A stretch of DNA of 64,000 bases, from positions 2,614,676-2,678,675 of the forward strand of contig NZ_JAMQPR010000001.1 in assembly GCF_026151345.1 (NCBI RefSeq). The letters are read 5' to 3'. Each line of letters starts with the position of its first letter. The stretch's first letter is position 1. Shown piece by piece: positions 34,814 through 43,375 of this stretch. The DNA comes from Leptospira paudalimensis (GTDB lineage: Bacteria > Spirochaetota > Leptospiria > Leptospirales > Leptospiraceae). The position numbers and the translations under genes are program-made. Under the pieces are notes generated by a model. That model saw only the letters and a program-made list of their open reading frames with translations, had not been told where the DNA came from and made no database searches.

Positions 34814-35557
34814 CTACTTTTCCCTCTTTTGATTTAGAATCCTGATACTTTCTTTTAGATCTAATTTTCCTTCATAAATGGCTTTACCTGTGATAGCTCC
34901 AAACAATTTTCCATTCGTTCTTTCAAATAAAGTTACCAAATCTTCAGTTTTAGAAACCCCACCAGAAGCAACCAATTGTAAATCAGGAAATTCATTGAGT
35001 AATTCAATGTACACATCTGTATTGGGCCCTTCCATCATTCCATCTTTGGATATGTCAGTGAAAATCACATGGCGGACTCCCATTCCATACATCGTCTTTA
35101 AAAAATCTTTATATAAAATTCCAGAATTGGTTTCCCAACCTTTCGTTCTCACATAACCATTCTTAGCATCAACGCCAATGACAATCCTATTTTGCCCAAA
35201 CATTTCTAAACCTTTTTCGACAACGTTCGGATCTTCCACAGCAACAGTGCCTAAAATAAAACGTGAAACTCCGAGCCCATCATAGAATTTCATATTTTCG
35301 ATAGAGCGAATTCCTCCACCTAGCTCAAGTTCGACGGAGCATTCTTCTTTAATTTTTTTGATTGTTTTTCCGTTTTCTGATTTTCCAGTTTTTGCTGCAT
35401 TTAAATCCACTATATGGATGAGAGTTGCACCCTGTTTTTCAAACACTTGGATCATTTTTTCAGGGGAAGAAGAATAAACCGTTTTTTTAGCATAGTCTCC
35501 CTGTAATAGGCGGACTGCTTCATTGTCGAGTAAGTCAATTGCTGGTAATACTAACAT
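34814..35557 (-). CDS. hisA: 1-(5-phosphoribosyl)-5-[(5-phosphoribosylamino)methylideneamino] imidazole-4-carboxamide isomerase
   Basis: 247 residues, a (beta/alpha)8 barrel of the usual HisA length. Visible signatures are the first-strand 'VLPAIDLLDNEAVRLLQGDY' with catalytic Asp8, 'ELGGGIRSIENMKFY', 'IVIGVDAKNGYVRTKGW' with the second catalytic Asp, and 'VASGGVSKTEDL'. It isomerises ProFAR to PRFAR in histidine synthesis. Its ATG overlaps the hisH stop by one base. Confidence 0.95.
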   Translation of the reverse strand: MLVLPAIDLLDNEAVRLLQGDYAKKTVYSSSPEKMIQVFEKQGATLIHIVDLNAAKTGKSENGKTIKKIKEECSVELELGGGIRSIENMKFYDGLGVSRFILGTVAVEDPNVVEKGLEMFGQNRIVIGVDAKNGYVRTKGWETNSGILYKDFLKTMYGMGVRHVIFTDISKDGMMEGPNTDVYIELLNEFPDLQLVASGGVSKTEDLVTLFERTNGKLFGAITGKAIYEGKLDLKESIRILNQKREK

Positions 35558-36183
35558 TAGAGTTCGATAAAATTTTTAAGGATTCCAAGCCCAATTTTGT
35601 CTGATTTTTCTGGATGGAATTGAGTTCCAAAAATAGTTTCCTTTTCGACTACTGCTGGGAACGATTCTCCATAATAATGGCAGTTAGCTGTAATATCCAA
35701 CCTATCTACACCAACTGGTCTATAGGAATGAATAAAATACATAAAGGATTCGTTTGGAATTCCTTTTAAAAGTTTTGTGTTCTTTTGTTTGATATCAAAG
35801 AGTTTGTTCCAACCCATATGAGGAACTTTGAGATTGGCTTTACCTTCAAACTTTCTGATTTTGCCTCTGATAAGTCCTAATCCAGGAATTGTAGAACCAA
35901 CTTTATTGGTTTCATCTGAATCTTCAAATAACACTTGATAACCGATACAAATACCAAATAAATATTTTTTAGCTGCGACATGTTCTTTGATGATAGAAAC
36001 AAATCCTAACTCATTTAGGTTTTGCATCGCTTTATCAAAATGTCCATCACCTGGTAAAATGATTTTATCTGCCGATTTTACTTTGTCCGGATCGTCAGTA
36101 AAAACAAAATCATCGGTGTATAAAGAAACTGCTTTTAATAAGGAATGGATATTCCCCATTCCAAAATCTAAAACTGCAATCAC
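35557..36183 (-). CDS. hisH: Imidazole glycerol phosphate synthase, glutamine amidotransferase subunit
   Basis: 208 residues, a class I glutamine amidotransferase. The nucleophile is the Cys in '[11 protein letters not shown]'; the His-Glu pair is in '[11 protein letters not shown]'; the oxyanion region is '[11 protein letters not shown]'. It supplies ammonia to HisF. HisF is not in this window and must be encoded elsewhere or beyond this operon. It overlaps hisB by 4 bp. The 'GICIGYQ' elbow differs slightly from the common 'GICLGMQ'. Confidence 0.95.
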   Translation of the reverse strand: MIAVLDFGMGNIHSLLKAVSLYTDDFVFTDDPDKVKSADKIILPGDGHFDKAMQNLNELGFVSIIKEHVAAKKYLFGICIGYQVLFEDSDETNKVGSTIPGLGLIRGKIRKFEGKANLKVPHMGWNKLFDIKQKNTKLLKGIPNESFMYFIHSYRPVGVDRLDITANCHYYGESFPAVVEKETIFGTQFHPEKSDKIGLGILKNFIEL

Positions 36184-36773
36184 TCTAGCATTCCCTTTGT
36201 AGAAGGGATTTGGTCTTTGGCACCTGAATCAATCGAAATTGCTTGGCGTAATGCTTTTCCCAAGGCCTTAAATATAGATTCGTGGATGTGGTGTCTGTTT
36301 TCACCATAATGTACCACAACATGGAGGTTCATTTTTGCGTTTAGTGCTAGTTTTTGTAAAAACTCTAACGTAAGTTCGGCGTCGTAAATTCCAAACTTCC
36401 CATCTAGTGCGGGTCCAGTATATTTAAAATAAAATCTTCCACCTAAGTCAACTGCCACAGTTGTCAAAACTTCATCCATCGGAAGGGTGAAATTTCCATA
36501 CCGAAAGATTCCTTTTTTGTCCCCGAGTTGGTTATGGATCATTTGTCCAAGTAAAATGGCTGTGTCTTCCACGGAATGGTGGCAATCAATACCAATGTCC
36601 CCACGAAGTTTTAAGTCCATGTCAATGAGACCGTGTTTGGCTATATGCGAGAGCATATGCTCAAAAAAAGGGATTTCTGTATCGAATGAATAAACACCAC
36701 TGCCTCGGAGGTTTAGGTCCAAGCGGATGTCCGTTTCGGATGTTTTTCTGGATTCCACCATATTCCTAAGCAT
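36180..36773 (-). CDS. hisB: Imidazoleglycerol-phosphate dehydratase
   Basis: 197 residues, the monofunctional dehydratase. Metal-binding His and Glu motifs are clear: '[13 protein letters not shown]', '[14 protein letters not shown]', '[20 protein letters not shown]' (quoted in full length 20). It removes water from imidazole-glycerol phosphate. The start could be ATG 36773 or 36761; neither has a strong ribosome site. First gene of hisB-hisH-hisA-VKOR-DsbA, all with overlaps or gaps under 3 bp. Confidence 0.95.
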   Translation of the reverse strand: MLRNMVESRKTSETDIRLDLNLRGSGVYSFDTEIPFFEHMLSHIAKHGLIDMDLKLRGDIGIDCHHSVEDTAILLGQMIHNQLGDKKGIFRYGNFTLPMDEVLTTVAVDLGGRFYFKYTGPALDGKFGIYDAELTLEFLQKLALNAKMNLHVVVHYGENRHHIHESIFKALGKALRQAISIDSGAKDQIPSTKGMLE

Positions 36774-36815
36774 GTTTGGTAGAAAACCCTGATGTCAAGA
36801 GAGAATGTAAACGAT

Positions 36816-36974
36816 TTAGGATGCGAGGCTCAAAACACCTACCAAATTATAACCAATAAATACCCAAAAACAATAAACCAATGCGACCAAAACAAAAACC
36901 AAAATCCGTTTCCAACGTGAGTCCAAATATGTCCCTCTATTGGGATTAACAAACCAGGTAAAAATCCTTCTCAA
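36816..36974 (-). CDS. Possible small single-pass membrane protein (52 residues)
   Basis: In the 240 bp between hisB and the next gene the minus strand holds a frame from TTG 36974 to TAA 36818-36816. The product is basic at the start ('RRIFTWFVNPNRG'), then 'DSRWKR', then a membrane segment of about 22 residues ('ILVFVLVALVYCFWVFIGYN'). Composition is that of a real small membrane protein, but the start lacks a well-placed ribosome site; an AAGGAG lies about 17 nt upstream with no start codon at normal distance. Treat as tentative. Confidence 0.35.
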   Translation of the reverse strand: MRRIFTWFVNPNRGTYLDSRWKRILVFVLVALVYCFWVFIGYNLVGVLSLAS

Positions 36975-37015
36975 TTTTTTAGGGAAATCCGCTCCTTTTT
37001 TCCTGAAATTTCCCT

Positions 37016-37483
37016 CTATTTTCCAAACCTTTGGTTGAACATTCGGATGAGTTCAGTAATCGAATCTTCCACATATTTAAAATGTTTAGGTTTCATGGGA
37101 TCGAGTGGCATCATGTCATGGATCTTTTTATATCGATCGAAGGATTCACGAATGTATTCCATATACTTTTGGCTCGTGATTCCATACCGTTTGAAAATCG
37201 CCTCGTTTTCGACAAACATTCGTTTGAATTCATCCGCATAATTGCCATCATTCAAAAAATAATACCGCAAATCTGATTTTGCCTGAGAAAAGGCAATGTC
37301 GATATTGGTGATGAATTTGGAAGATTTAGAAGTCTCAGTGACAACTTGGCTTTGTGAAGACAGTTTCGATGCTGCTTGTTCGATTGCCTTCTGCTCGGAA
37401 ACTCGCTTTTCCTTTTCGAAGTCTTTTGCTAATTTTTCGCGTTTTAATACCTCATCCACAGAGGACTTTTTTTCTTCAGGCAT
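37016..37483 (-). CDS. Coiled-coil-like cytoplasmic protein of unknown function
   Basis: 155 residues, highly charged. The first 60 residues are Lys/Glu/Gln-rich and likely disordered or coiled coil; the rest is helical with many aromatic and Met residues ('DLRYYFLNDGNYADEFKRMF', 'HDMMPLDPMKPKHFKYVEDS'). No signal peptide, membrane segment or known motif. It lies 49 bp after the rhomboid gene on the same strand and may share its transcript. Confidence 0.7.
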   Translation of the reverse strand: MPEEKKSSVDEVLKREKLAKDFEKEKRVSEQKAIEQAASKLSSQSQVVTETSKSSKFITNIDIAFSQAKSDLRYYFLNDGNYADEFKRMFVENEAIFKRYGITSQKYMEYIRESFDRYKKIHDMMPLDPMKPKHFKYVEDSITELIRMFNQRFGK

Positions 37484-37532
37484 AGTTTCATTATCCCCAT
37501 CTCAAATGAGTGTCAAGGAATTAGACGAAAAA

Positions 37533-38486
37533 TTATTCCTGAACCTTTCGTAAGGCACAATTTGGCAACCACTCACACCGTAAACAAATGGGATCTTCGG
37601 TATTATACGTAGAGGGAGGGCAAATATTGGCGTTTTCTACTTGTAATGGTTGTAAATATTTTATGACCGAAGATCGATCTTTTTTGGTTTCAATTTGGCG
37701 TAAGACAGTTTCGTTGAGTTTTTTTTGGTCCAAAAACAAATCTTCCACAGGCACCACTTTTGGTTTTTGTTGCGAGACTGATTCAGATTGCCTTGGTGAT
37801 TCCCATTCCATTCCTGGAAGGTATGGCATTGTTGTTGGTAAAAAATGTTTAGGAAAAAGTTTCACAAGTAACCATGCGGTCACGGCTCCGCCCAAATGGC
37901 AGGTATTCGAAATGGGTGCATTTCCAAATTGGGAAATCAAATACCCAATCACAAGTGATACCCAAACAGCATTTTTAGCCTTCACCGGGAAAATGAATAA
38001 TAATAATTCTGCATTCGGATAAAACAAACCAAATAACGCGAGTAAGCCGAAGACTGCACCCGACGCACCAATTGTTTGTGAGGTCATGGACTCTAATATG
38101 GAAATTCCACCACCTAACATAAAGTTTAAATATGCGGAACCAACTACAAAAATACCCGCACCAATCTGTGATAAAAAATATAATATGATAAACTTAGTTT
38201 TCCCAATGATCGGAATGATATTACTTCCTAACATGTACATAGCATACATATTAAACAAAAGATGGATTGGTAATAATCCAACCTCATGTAAAAATCCATA
38301 GGTTAGAATTTGCCAAATTTCGCCACTAAGTACGAAGTCAGGAGTGAGTCCAAATCGAAAGATCAATTGTTGGTTTGCGAAGTATTGTAAAAAAAAGATA
38401 ACACAATTGAGGATTAAAATGACATTCAATGGATGAAGGATCGGATTCCCGAACAAACTAGGGCCCTGGCTTCGATTTCTACTCAT
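37533..38486 (-). CDS. Rhomboid-family intramembrane serine protease with Cys-rich tail
   Basis: 317 residues. The six-helix rhomboid core carries the catalytic Ser142 in 'TIGASGAVFGLLA', His197 in 'NTCHLGGAVTAWL', and the oxyanion pair His75/Asn79 in 'IHLLFNMYAMYMLGS'. After the membrane core a 100-residue cytoplasmic tail ends with four cysteines (C-x12-C-x2-C-x5-C) in the last 30 residues, which is not part of the usual bacterial rhomboid. It cuts membrane-spanning substrates; these are unknown. Upstream lies the fnr-like gene, separated by a terminator. Confidence 0.9.
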   Translation of the reverse strand: MSRNRSQGPSLFGNPILHPLNVILILNCVIFFLQYFANQQLIFRFGLTPDFVLSGEIWQILTYGFLHEVGLLPIHLLFNMYAMYMLGSNIIPIIGKTKFIILYFLSQIGAGIFVVGSAYLNFMLGGGISILESMTSQTIGASGAVFGLLALFGLFYPNAELLLFIFPVKAKNAVWVSLVIGYLISQFGNAPISNTCHLGGAVTAWLLVKLFPKHFLPTTMPYLPGMEWESPRQSESVSQQKPKVVPVEDLFLDQKKLNETVLRQIETKKDRSSVIKYLQPLQVENANICPPSTYNTEDPICLRCEWLPNCALRKVQE

Positions 38487-38530
38487 GGTACTTCCAAAAT
38501 TTAGAGTCTAGGGAAAGAAACAAGGGAAAT

Positions 38531-38562
38531 AAAAAAAGGGGGAATCCTTTCGGAAGCCCCCC
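38531..38562 (-). terminator. Terminator after the FNR-like gene
   Basis: On the minus strand a GC-rich stem GGGGGCTTCC / GGATTCCCCC with a GAAA loop and one mismatch is followed by seven T residues. It ends transcription from 38666 and separates it from the rhomboid gene. Confidence 0.88.
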
Positions 38563-38665
38563 GGGAGTGATTTAAGGTAAAATCAGGCAACAGACCCTAC
38601 CTTGATTATCAATCACTTCTACCATCGGAAATCCATGGCACTTGCTTAATAGCTGTGATAAAAAT

Positions 38666-39364
38666 TTAGGCAATTTTTGAGAGAGAATACAATGCATCTC
38701 TGTTCAGAATGTCGATGCGGTTTTTGTCGACAGAGATAAATTCTCTGGCTTTGAGATCCGAAAGGGCACGCACCAAGGTTTCCGTTTTTGTACCAATGAA
38801 AGTCGCAAGAACGTCCCTTGTGACTTTTAATTCCACATGGTTTTTTCTTCCTTGTGCATTGTCTAAGACGATGAGGATCTCTGCTAATTTTTCATGGACT
38901 TGTTTGGTTCCAAGAGAGACCACATGTTCTTCCATCTCACGCCACTCTTTGGCCATTTGACGGAATACTTCTTTTTGGAAATTACTATCATCTTTGACAA
39001 GAGCATCGATGAGAGCTCCTGTGATGTAACAAGCATGAGTGTCTTCAACCGCAACAACATTGTGGTGGGAAATGGAATCGGAAATACAATCACGAAATCC
39101 GACCCAATCGCCAGGGCCACTCAAACGAAGTGTTTGTTCTTTGCCACTGGCAAGTTGCACATAACTGCGAACGAGTCCTGATTTGATGAAAAAAAATCCT
39201 TCGGCTTTTACACCGGCAGTGACGAGATGTTTGCCACGAGGGAAAATCGTAAAATCTTTCCCTGCATTGATTCTTTCAATTGTTTCATGGGCAGCACAAT
39301 GGAGCACATTATGATTTTTATAATCACATAAAAAACAATCAGGATTGAGTGGAAGGTCAGACAT
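38666..39364 (-). CDS. CRP/FNR-family regulator with the FNR iron-sulfur cysteines
   Basis: 232 residues from ATG 39364; the frame is open to a TTG at 39406. An N-terminal cysteine cluster (Cys10, Cys13, Cys23 in 'DCFLCDY...LHCA') and Cys112 ('DTHACYI') match the positions of the four [4Fe-4S] ligands of E. coli FNR (20, 23, 29, 122). A cyclic-nucleotide-type beta-roll and dimer helix follow, and the HTH reads 'TRDVLATFIGTKTETLVRAL' (about residues 175-200). The recognition helix keeps Glu and Arg of the FNR E-x-x-S-R pattern but has Val in place of Ser. It is probably an oxygen- or NO-responsive regulator. A strong palindrome lies about 54 bp upstream. Confidence 0.88.
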   Translation of the reverse strand: MSDLPLNPDCFLCDYKNHNVLHCAAHETIERINAGKDFTIFPRGKHLVTAGVKAEGFFFIKSGLVRSYVQLASGKEQTLRLSGPGDWVGFRDCISDSISHHNVVAVEDTHACYITGALIDALVKDDSNFQKEVFRQMAKEWREMEEHVVSLGTKQVHEKLAEILIVLDNAQGRKNHVELKVTRDVLATFIGTKTETLVRALSDLKAREFISVDKNRIDILNRDALYSLSKIA

Positions 39365-39404
39365 CAAACTTTTATGTAACCCCTTACCAGTCGCTTGTCG
39401 AGAC

Positions 39405-39431
39405 AAAATTTTAGAAACTTTCTAAAATTTT
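39405..39431. promoter_or_regulatory. 27 bp perfect palindrome upstream of the FNR-like gene
   Basis: Arms AAAATTTTAGAAA (39405-39417) and TTTCTAAAATTTT (39419-39431) around a single C. It overlaps the stop codon of the crotonase gene. The core TAGAAA-N-TTTCTA recurs at 10021-10033. AT-rich arms make a terminator unlikely; an operator is more likely. It does not match the FNR (TTGAT-N4-ATCAA) or CRP consensus. Confidence 0.55.
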
Positions 39432-40248
39432 ATTTACCCTTAAACTTAGGATCTCGTTTTTCTATAATACTCTGGATGGTCTCTTTAAAGTCATCTGAGA
39501 TAAAGTTTCGCGCTTGTGATTCTGCTTCTTTTTTCAATGCCGAATCCAACTGTTTCCAGGAGTACAAATTTTGTTTGAGTTCTTGTAAGGCAAGAGGAGC
39601 GGCTTTTGATAAGGATAGGGCAAGTTCCATAGCACGTTCATACACAGATGTTTTGGGAACGGCATCTAATGCAAGCCCCCACTCCTTAGCCATCTCCCCG
39701 TTAAACGTTTCACCAGTTAGCAGTAACCTACCACCTAAACTTTTTCCCAAAAGTTCCGGGGCAAGGAAACTCGATCCCATCCCTGGGTGGATCCCCAAAC
39801 GGACAAAATTAAACGAATACTTCCCATCACTTGCAAAAATACGTAAGTCACATCCAAACGTTAAGGAAAGACCTGCACCAATTGCATGTCCATTCACGGC
39901 AGCAATGACAGGAACAGGAAGTTTTCGCACAGATAAAAAGAAACCATAGAACTTTCTCATATCACGTCTGTTTTGTGAAAAACTTTTCTCTGAAAATGAT
40001 CGTAATAAATTCAAATCACCACCTGCGCAGAACACGTCATTTCGACCAGAGATGATAACGGCTCTCGGTAATTTTTTTTGTTTGCGTATGGAATGGATGA
40101 GATGGGAAAACTCTTCTCCCATTTTCCATGTCATGGAATTACGGGAAGAAGGATTGTTTAAGAAGATGGAAAGGATGGTTCCATCTTCTGTTTCACGGGA
40201 TTCTATTTCTAGGAATTCATACTCTTTGGCTTCAAATCGCGATTTCAT
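39430..40248 (-). CDS. Enoyl-CoA hydratase/isomerase (crotonase superfamily)
   Basis: 272 residues with the crotonase fold: oxyanion-hole segments 'NDVFCAGGDLNLL' and 'AVNGHAIGAGLSLTFGCDLR', then 'SFNFVRLGIHPGMGSSF' and a C-terminal helical part. In classical hydratases a Glu precedes the 'LGxxPG' turn ('PE' motif); here that site reads 'FVR', so the exact reaction (hydratase, isomerase or other) is open. It overlaps the upstream gene (40232) by 17 bp. Confidence 0.85.
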   Translation of the reverse strand: MKSRFEAKEYEFLEIESRETEDGTILSIFLNNPSSRNSMTWKMGEEFSHLIHSIRKQKKLPRAVIISGRNDVFCAGGDLNLLRSFSEKSFSQNRRDMRKFYGFFLSVRKLPVPVIAAVNGHAIGAGLSLTFGCDLRIFASDGKYSFNFVRLGIHPGMGSSFLAPELLGKSLGGRLLLTGETFNGEMAKEWGLALDAVPKTSVYERAMELALSLSKAAPLALQELKQNLYSWKQLDSALKKEAESQARNFISDDFKETIQSIIEKRDPKFKGK

Positions 40249-40798
40249 CTATCTGAAAGGATTCGTACCAGGCTTTATCTTGTAAAGATAAAGGTTTATT
40301 CCCAATTTCCATATTTTCAAAGTAATTGAGTAAAATTTCTAAGTGTTGGCTTTCCAAATTTTGATTTGGTAAAACTGAGTCTATGCCTTTGCTAAACAAA
40401 ACATCAGCTCTGATTTTGTCTTTGTAGTGGTCTGGTTTTCCAGAAAAAATCAAATGGGAAGAAATCAAATCAAATCGGATTGTATCGATGATCCTGCGAA
40501 GTGAATCTTCAGATTCTAAGTAATAACGGGATGCAACTTCTGTTTGGAAATAATCACCCCATGTGATGAGATCAGGGAGAGATCCAGTTTTTTCCAAAAT
40601 TTTCTTTTGGGCCTCTTCATCAGTATACAAACACCCTGCAAATCGTTCCACTATGGAATGCAGTTCCGACAGAATGGCTACCTTTTCAGGACTTAGGAGT
40701 CCTTGTCGGATCATTGGCATCAGCTCAGGATTTACATGTTTGGGGAGAGTTAGTTCCATATACTTCCCATTTCGGCGGATTCTGTCGTTTTCTGGCAT
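40232..40798 (-). CDS. Soluble protein of unknown function
   Basis: 188 residues, all-helical in appearance and acidic, no signal or membrane segment. The opening 'MELTLPKHVNPELMPMI' and the central 'DLITWGDYFQTEVASRYYL' do not match a family I know. It overlaps the start of the crotonase gene by 17 bp, so both are co-expressed. The start ATG 40798 has an AGAG about six bases upstream. It is divergent from the PilZ-like gene at 40852, leaving about 50 bp for both promoters. Confidence 0.7.
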   Translation of the reverse strand: MPENDRIRRNGKYMELTLPKHVNPELMPMIRQGLLSPEKVAILSELHSIVERFAGCLYTDEEAQKKILEKTGSLPDLITWGDYFQTEVASRYYLESEDSLRRIIDTIRFDLISSHLIFSGKPDHYKDKIRADVLFSKGIDSVLPNQNLESQHLEILLNYFENMEIGNKPLSLQDKAWYESFQIDEIAI

Positions 40799-40851
40799 AT
40801 TTTCTCTACCAGAAAATCAGTTTTGGACCTCTAAAAATCGATAATTTTAGT

Positions 40852-42141
40852 ATGGCAATCGGTAGAACAGATTCGATGCAGGAACTCATCACGATTTTAG
40901 AATCGTTATTCGATGAGACGATTATTGGATCCGATGTCAATATTGTTAAACACCTCTTTTATTACTTAAAAGCTGACAACAGAGAGTTTGAATTTATCTA
41001 TGAAGAGGATAACTTAGTCGCTGCCGTTGAGGAAATTGAAGCTCATACAGTCACTCTCATGATCCCTGACCTCGTCGAAAAAGGTTCCCGCAGAGCCCGC
41101 GTTCGATTTGAGGTAATGAACATCAATTATCAGTTTGAAGTTGTCATCCTTGATATCCAAAAAGACCAAATTGTCATCAAAACTCCAACGGAGTTGCAAT
41201 CATACCAGCTAAGAACGAATAAACGGATCCCCGTAGATGATTTGTTCATGAATTTTATCATTCTCTTTCGAAGTTTGTCTGGAGGGTCAAGGGAAGTTGG
41301 GAAAAACCTTTATGCAGAAAGCAGGTTCCCTCACCTAATGAAGGAAGTACGAAAAGATAGACCTGACAGTAAACTCATCAATATTATGTTAACTGAGGCA
41401 ATCGAAAGAATTTCCAAAGACTATGAAATTCATTTTTACAAAGAAGATGAAAAATTAAACGAATTTGATGATTTTACTAAAAAAACAATTCTTCGCACCG
41501 GGAAAACAATCTACATCCCTGATTGTAATCGGATCACCTCTTATATCAATGAGCCAAAAGATGATGTGTTATTTAATTATTTTTCGGAACACAAGGAGAT
41601 GGCAAAGGAATTAGGCGATGAATTTGCTTTGGATTTTTTTGAATCCATGAGAAAACACGAATCCAGAAATTTCTATGTTTCTTATATCATTACACCAATC
41701 CGATTGTACGAAGATGTTGTGGGTTATATTAAAGTATATTCCACTGCAATGGAACGATTTACAATTTCACAAAACCAAGCCATTTATATTTTTGAATTGG
41801 CTGAAATCATCAGCTATGTATTCACAAAAATTGCGATTCAGTATGGAAGTTATGAAACCATGCAATCCACAACCAAAGTTGTCGATATATCATTGGATGG
41901 TTTACTTTTTGAAATCTATGACAAACGATTGTTTCATTATTTAAAACGACACAATATCATCAAAATGTTTATCCCATTAAATAAAGAAAGGACCATGATC
42001 CTAAGGGGTGAAATCATTCGTTTTTTAGATAAAGGAGATCACTACCACCTAGGTGTGAACTATTTTAGCTCAGCACCAGACGATATGTTGTTTTTAGAAT
42101 CTTATTTATTTGAAAAAAGTATGAAAATACTTTCAGAGTAA
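40852..42141 (+). CDS. PilZ-type protein with central GAF-like region
   Basis: 429 residues from ATG 40852. Residues 40-120 resemble the YcgR-N/PilZN fold and end in 'QSYQLRTNKRIPV', which provides a PilZ-like Arg motif. The middle (about residues 150-330) has the strand/helix order of a GAF domain. The C-terminal 90 residues read like a PilZ barrel: 'VVDISLDGLLFEIYDKRL', then 'RTMILRGEIIRFLDKGDHYH' and 'LGVNYF'. PilZ domains bind cyclic di-GMP. Whether the binding residues are intact across the split domains is uncertain. It may belong to a Leptospira-specific family. Confidence 0.65.
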   Translation: MAIGRTDSMQELITILESLFDETIIGSDVNIVKHLFYYLKADNREFEFIYEEDNLVAAVEEIEAHTVTLMIPDLVEKGSRRARVRFEVMNINYQFEVVILDIQKDQIVIKTPTELQSYQLRTNKRIPVDDLFMNFIILFRSLSGGSREVGKNLYAESRFPHLMKEVRKDRPDSKLINIMLTEAIERISKDYEIHFYKEDEKLNEFDDFTKKTILRTGKTIYIPDCNRITSYINEPKDDVLFNYFSEHKEMAKELGDEFALDFFESMRKHESRNFYVSYIITPIRLYEDVVGYIKVYSTAMERFTISQNQAIYIFELAEIISYVFTKIAIQYGSYETMQSTTKVVDISLDGLLFEIYDKRLFHYLKRHNIIKMFIPLNKERTMILRGEIIRFLDKGDHYHLGVNYFSSAPDDMLFLESYLFEKSMKILSE

Positions 42142-43296
42142 TCCAGATTGTTTTTCAGCAAGACGAATTGCATTGAGTAAATCTTCCGACAAGGTAGTTT
42201 CGCCAGTATAATACAATCGCAAAAGTTTACCGTGTTCTACAAGTTTGGATCGATATGTGGTTTCTTCATTGGTTCCTCTTGTTTCTTTCCAACGTAAATT
42301 GTAAAACTCACATGCTAATTTATGTAGGTAATAGTCAGATTTTCTAAGAGAGTAAGCTTTGTTCAAAAATTCTTCTGAACGACTGGCAAGTTCATCCCTT
42401 GTTTTGCGAAGATCAACTGTATTCCCAGCTAAATTTGTATGTAATAAACTTAAGTAAGTCACTTCAAAACTATACAACCAAACTTCGTATATTTTTGGAT
42501 ATAATGTACGTGCTTCTTTTGCTACCTGTGGCATCAGTTCTAATTGTTTTTTATTTTCTTTCCCTTCCACTTTGAAATAAAAAGTCAAAAACCGTAAATA
42601 GTCTACAAGGAATAACAAACGTTCTTGGGGATTCGAAAATCGTTCTCTATTTTTCCAAGCCATGGAATATTCAAAGGCAGTTGATACATACCCTTCTCCA
42701 TCTTTCCAATGGGCTTTTCCTAACGCATAATGTAAATCAGGTGAACTTTGGTCCAAAGAAACAGCATGTTTGTATTTACGAAGTGCTTCATCCATTTGGC
42801 CTTTGGCAAAATAATGATCACCTTGTTTTTTTGCGATAAAGGCTTCTTCATACTTAGTCGTATCGAGCATTCTAGCAGCTGTTACTGGCCTATCTTCGAT
42901 CAAACGAAGGTAACCTTCTCCGCGCACCTGCCATCCAAAAAAAGTAGTGAGGTAAACGGATTTGACAGTGATCATTCCGACGATGTTAGCATCACGGAAC
43001 GTTTTGTGGTCTTGGTTTTTCTCGAGTAAATAGAGGGTTTGGCCAACTCGAATGCCTTTTGGATCTGCCACCTTGATTGTGACTGTGTCCGGTCTTGTAT
43101 CGACTTCTAATTCTTGTGAAAGTTTATCGACTTCGTAAAAACTTGCTTTTTCAATCCCAACTACTTCCCCCACAACAATCATACGAAGTGGATCTAAAGA
43201 GGATTGGCTACGAAAAGCAAATGCCATTCGATCAGATGGTGACTGTGCAAACAGAAACGATACGAATAAAAATGGAAAAATGAAGTGCCGAACCAT
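42133..43296 (-). CDS. Exported TPR-containing protein of unknown function
   Basis: 387 residues with a signal peptide ('MVRHFIFPFLFVSFLFAQ', residues 1-18). Residues 35-130 form a beta-rich region ('VTIKVADPKGIRVGQTLYLL'). From about residue 150 two TPR-like helical repeats follow ('GDHYFAKGQMDEALRKYKHA', 'SPDLHYALGKAHWKDGEGY'). TPRs mediate protein contacts; the partner is unknown. Its 3' end overlaps that of the convergent PilZ gene by 9 bp. Confidence 0.75.
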   Translation of the reverse strand: MVRHFIFPFLFVSFLFAQSPSDRMAFAFRSQSSLDPLRMIVVGEVVGIEKASFYEVDKLSQELEVDTRPDTVTIKVADPKGIRVGQTLYLLEKNQDHKTFRDANIVGMITVKSVYLTTFFGWQVRGEGYLRLIEDRPVTAARMLDTTKYEEAFIAKKQGDHYFAKGQMDEALRKYKHAVSLDQSSPDLHYALGKAHWKDGEGYVSTAFEYSMAWKNRERFSNPQERLLFLVDYLRFLTFYFKVEGKENKKQLELMPQVAKEARTLYPKIYEVWLYSFEVTYLSLLHTNLAGNTVDLRKTRDELASRSEEFLNKAYSLRKSDYYLHKLACEFYNLRWKETRGTNEETTYRSKLVEHGKLLRLYYTGETTLSEDLLNAIRLAEKQSGLL

Positions 43297-43346
43297 CTAC
43301 TCTAAGAATCGACCAAAACAAAAATGGGAAGAGTAGAAAATTGAAT

Positions 43347-43366
43347 CCCTACCCAGATGGGTAGGG
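43347..43366 (-). terminator. Hairpin downstream of the penicillin-acylase-type gene
   Basis: Perfect 8 bp stem CCCTACCC / GGGTAGGG with a 4 nt loop, ten bases after the stop at 43376. The following T-run is weak on the minus strand. Confidence 0.6.
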
Positions 43367-43375
43367 AAAAATCTC

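Noticed and set aside
38602..38612. TTGAT-T-ATCAA palindrome, like FNR half-sites
   Set aside because: The spacer is one base instead of four and the position is downstream of the gene, not in a promoter.
38572..38625. 17-codon frame (ATG 38625, minus strand) after the FNR-like gene
   Set aside because: No ribosome-binding site and very short; more likely part of the 3' untranslated region.
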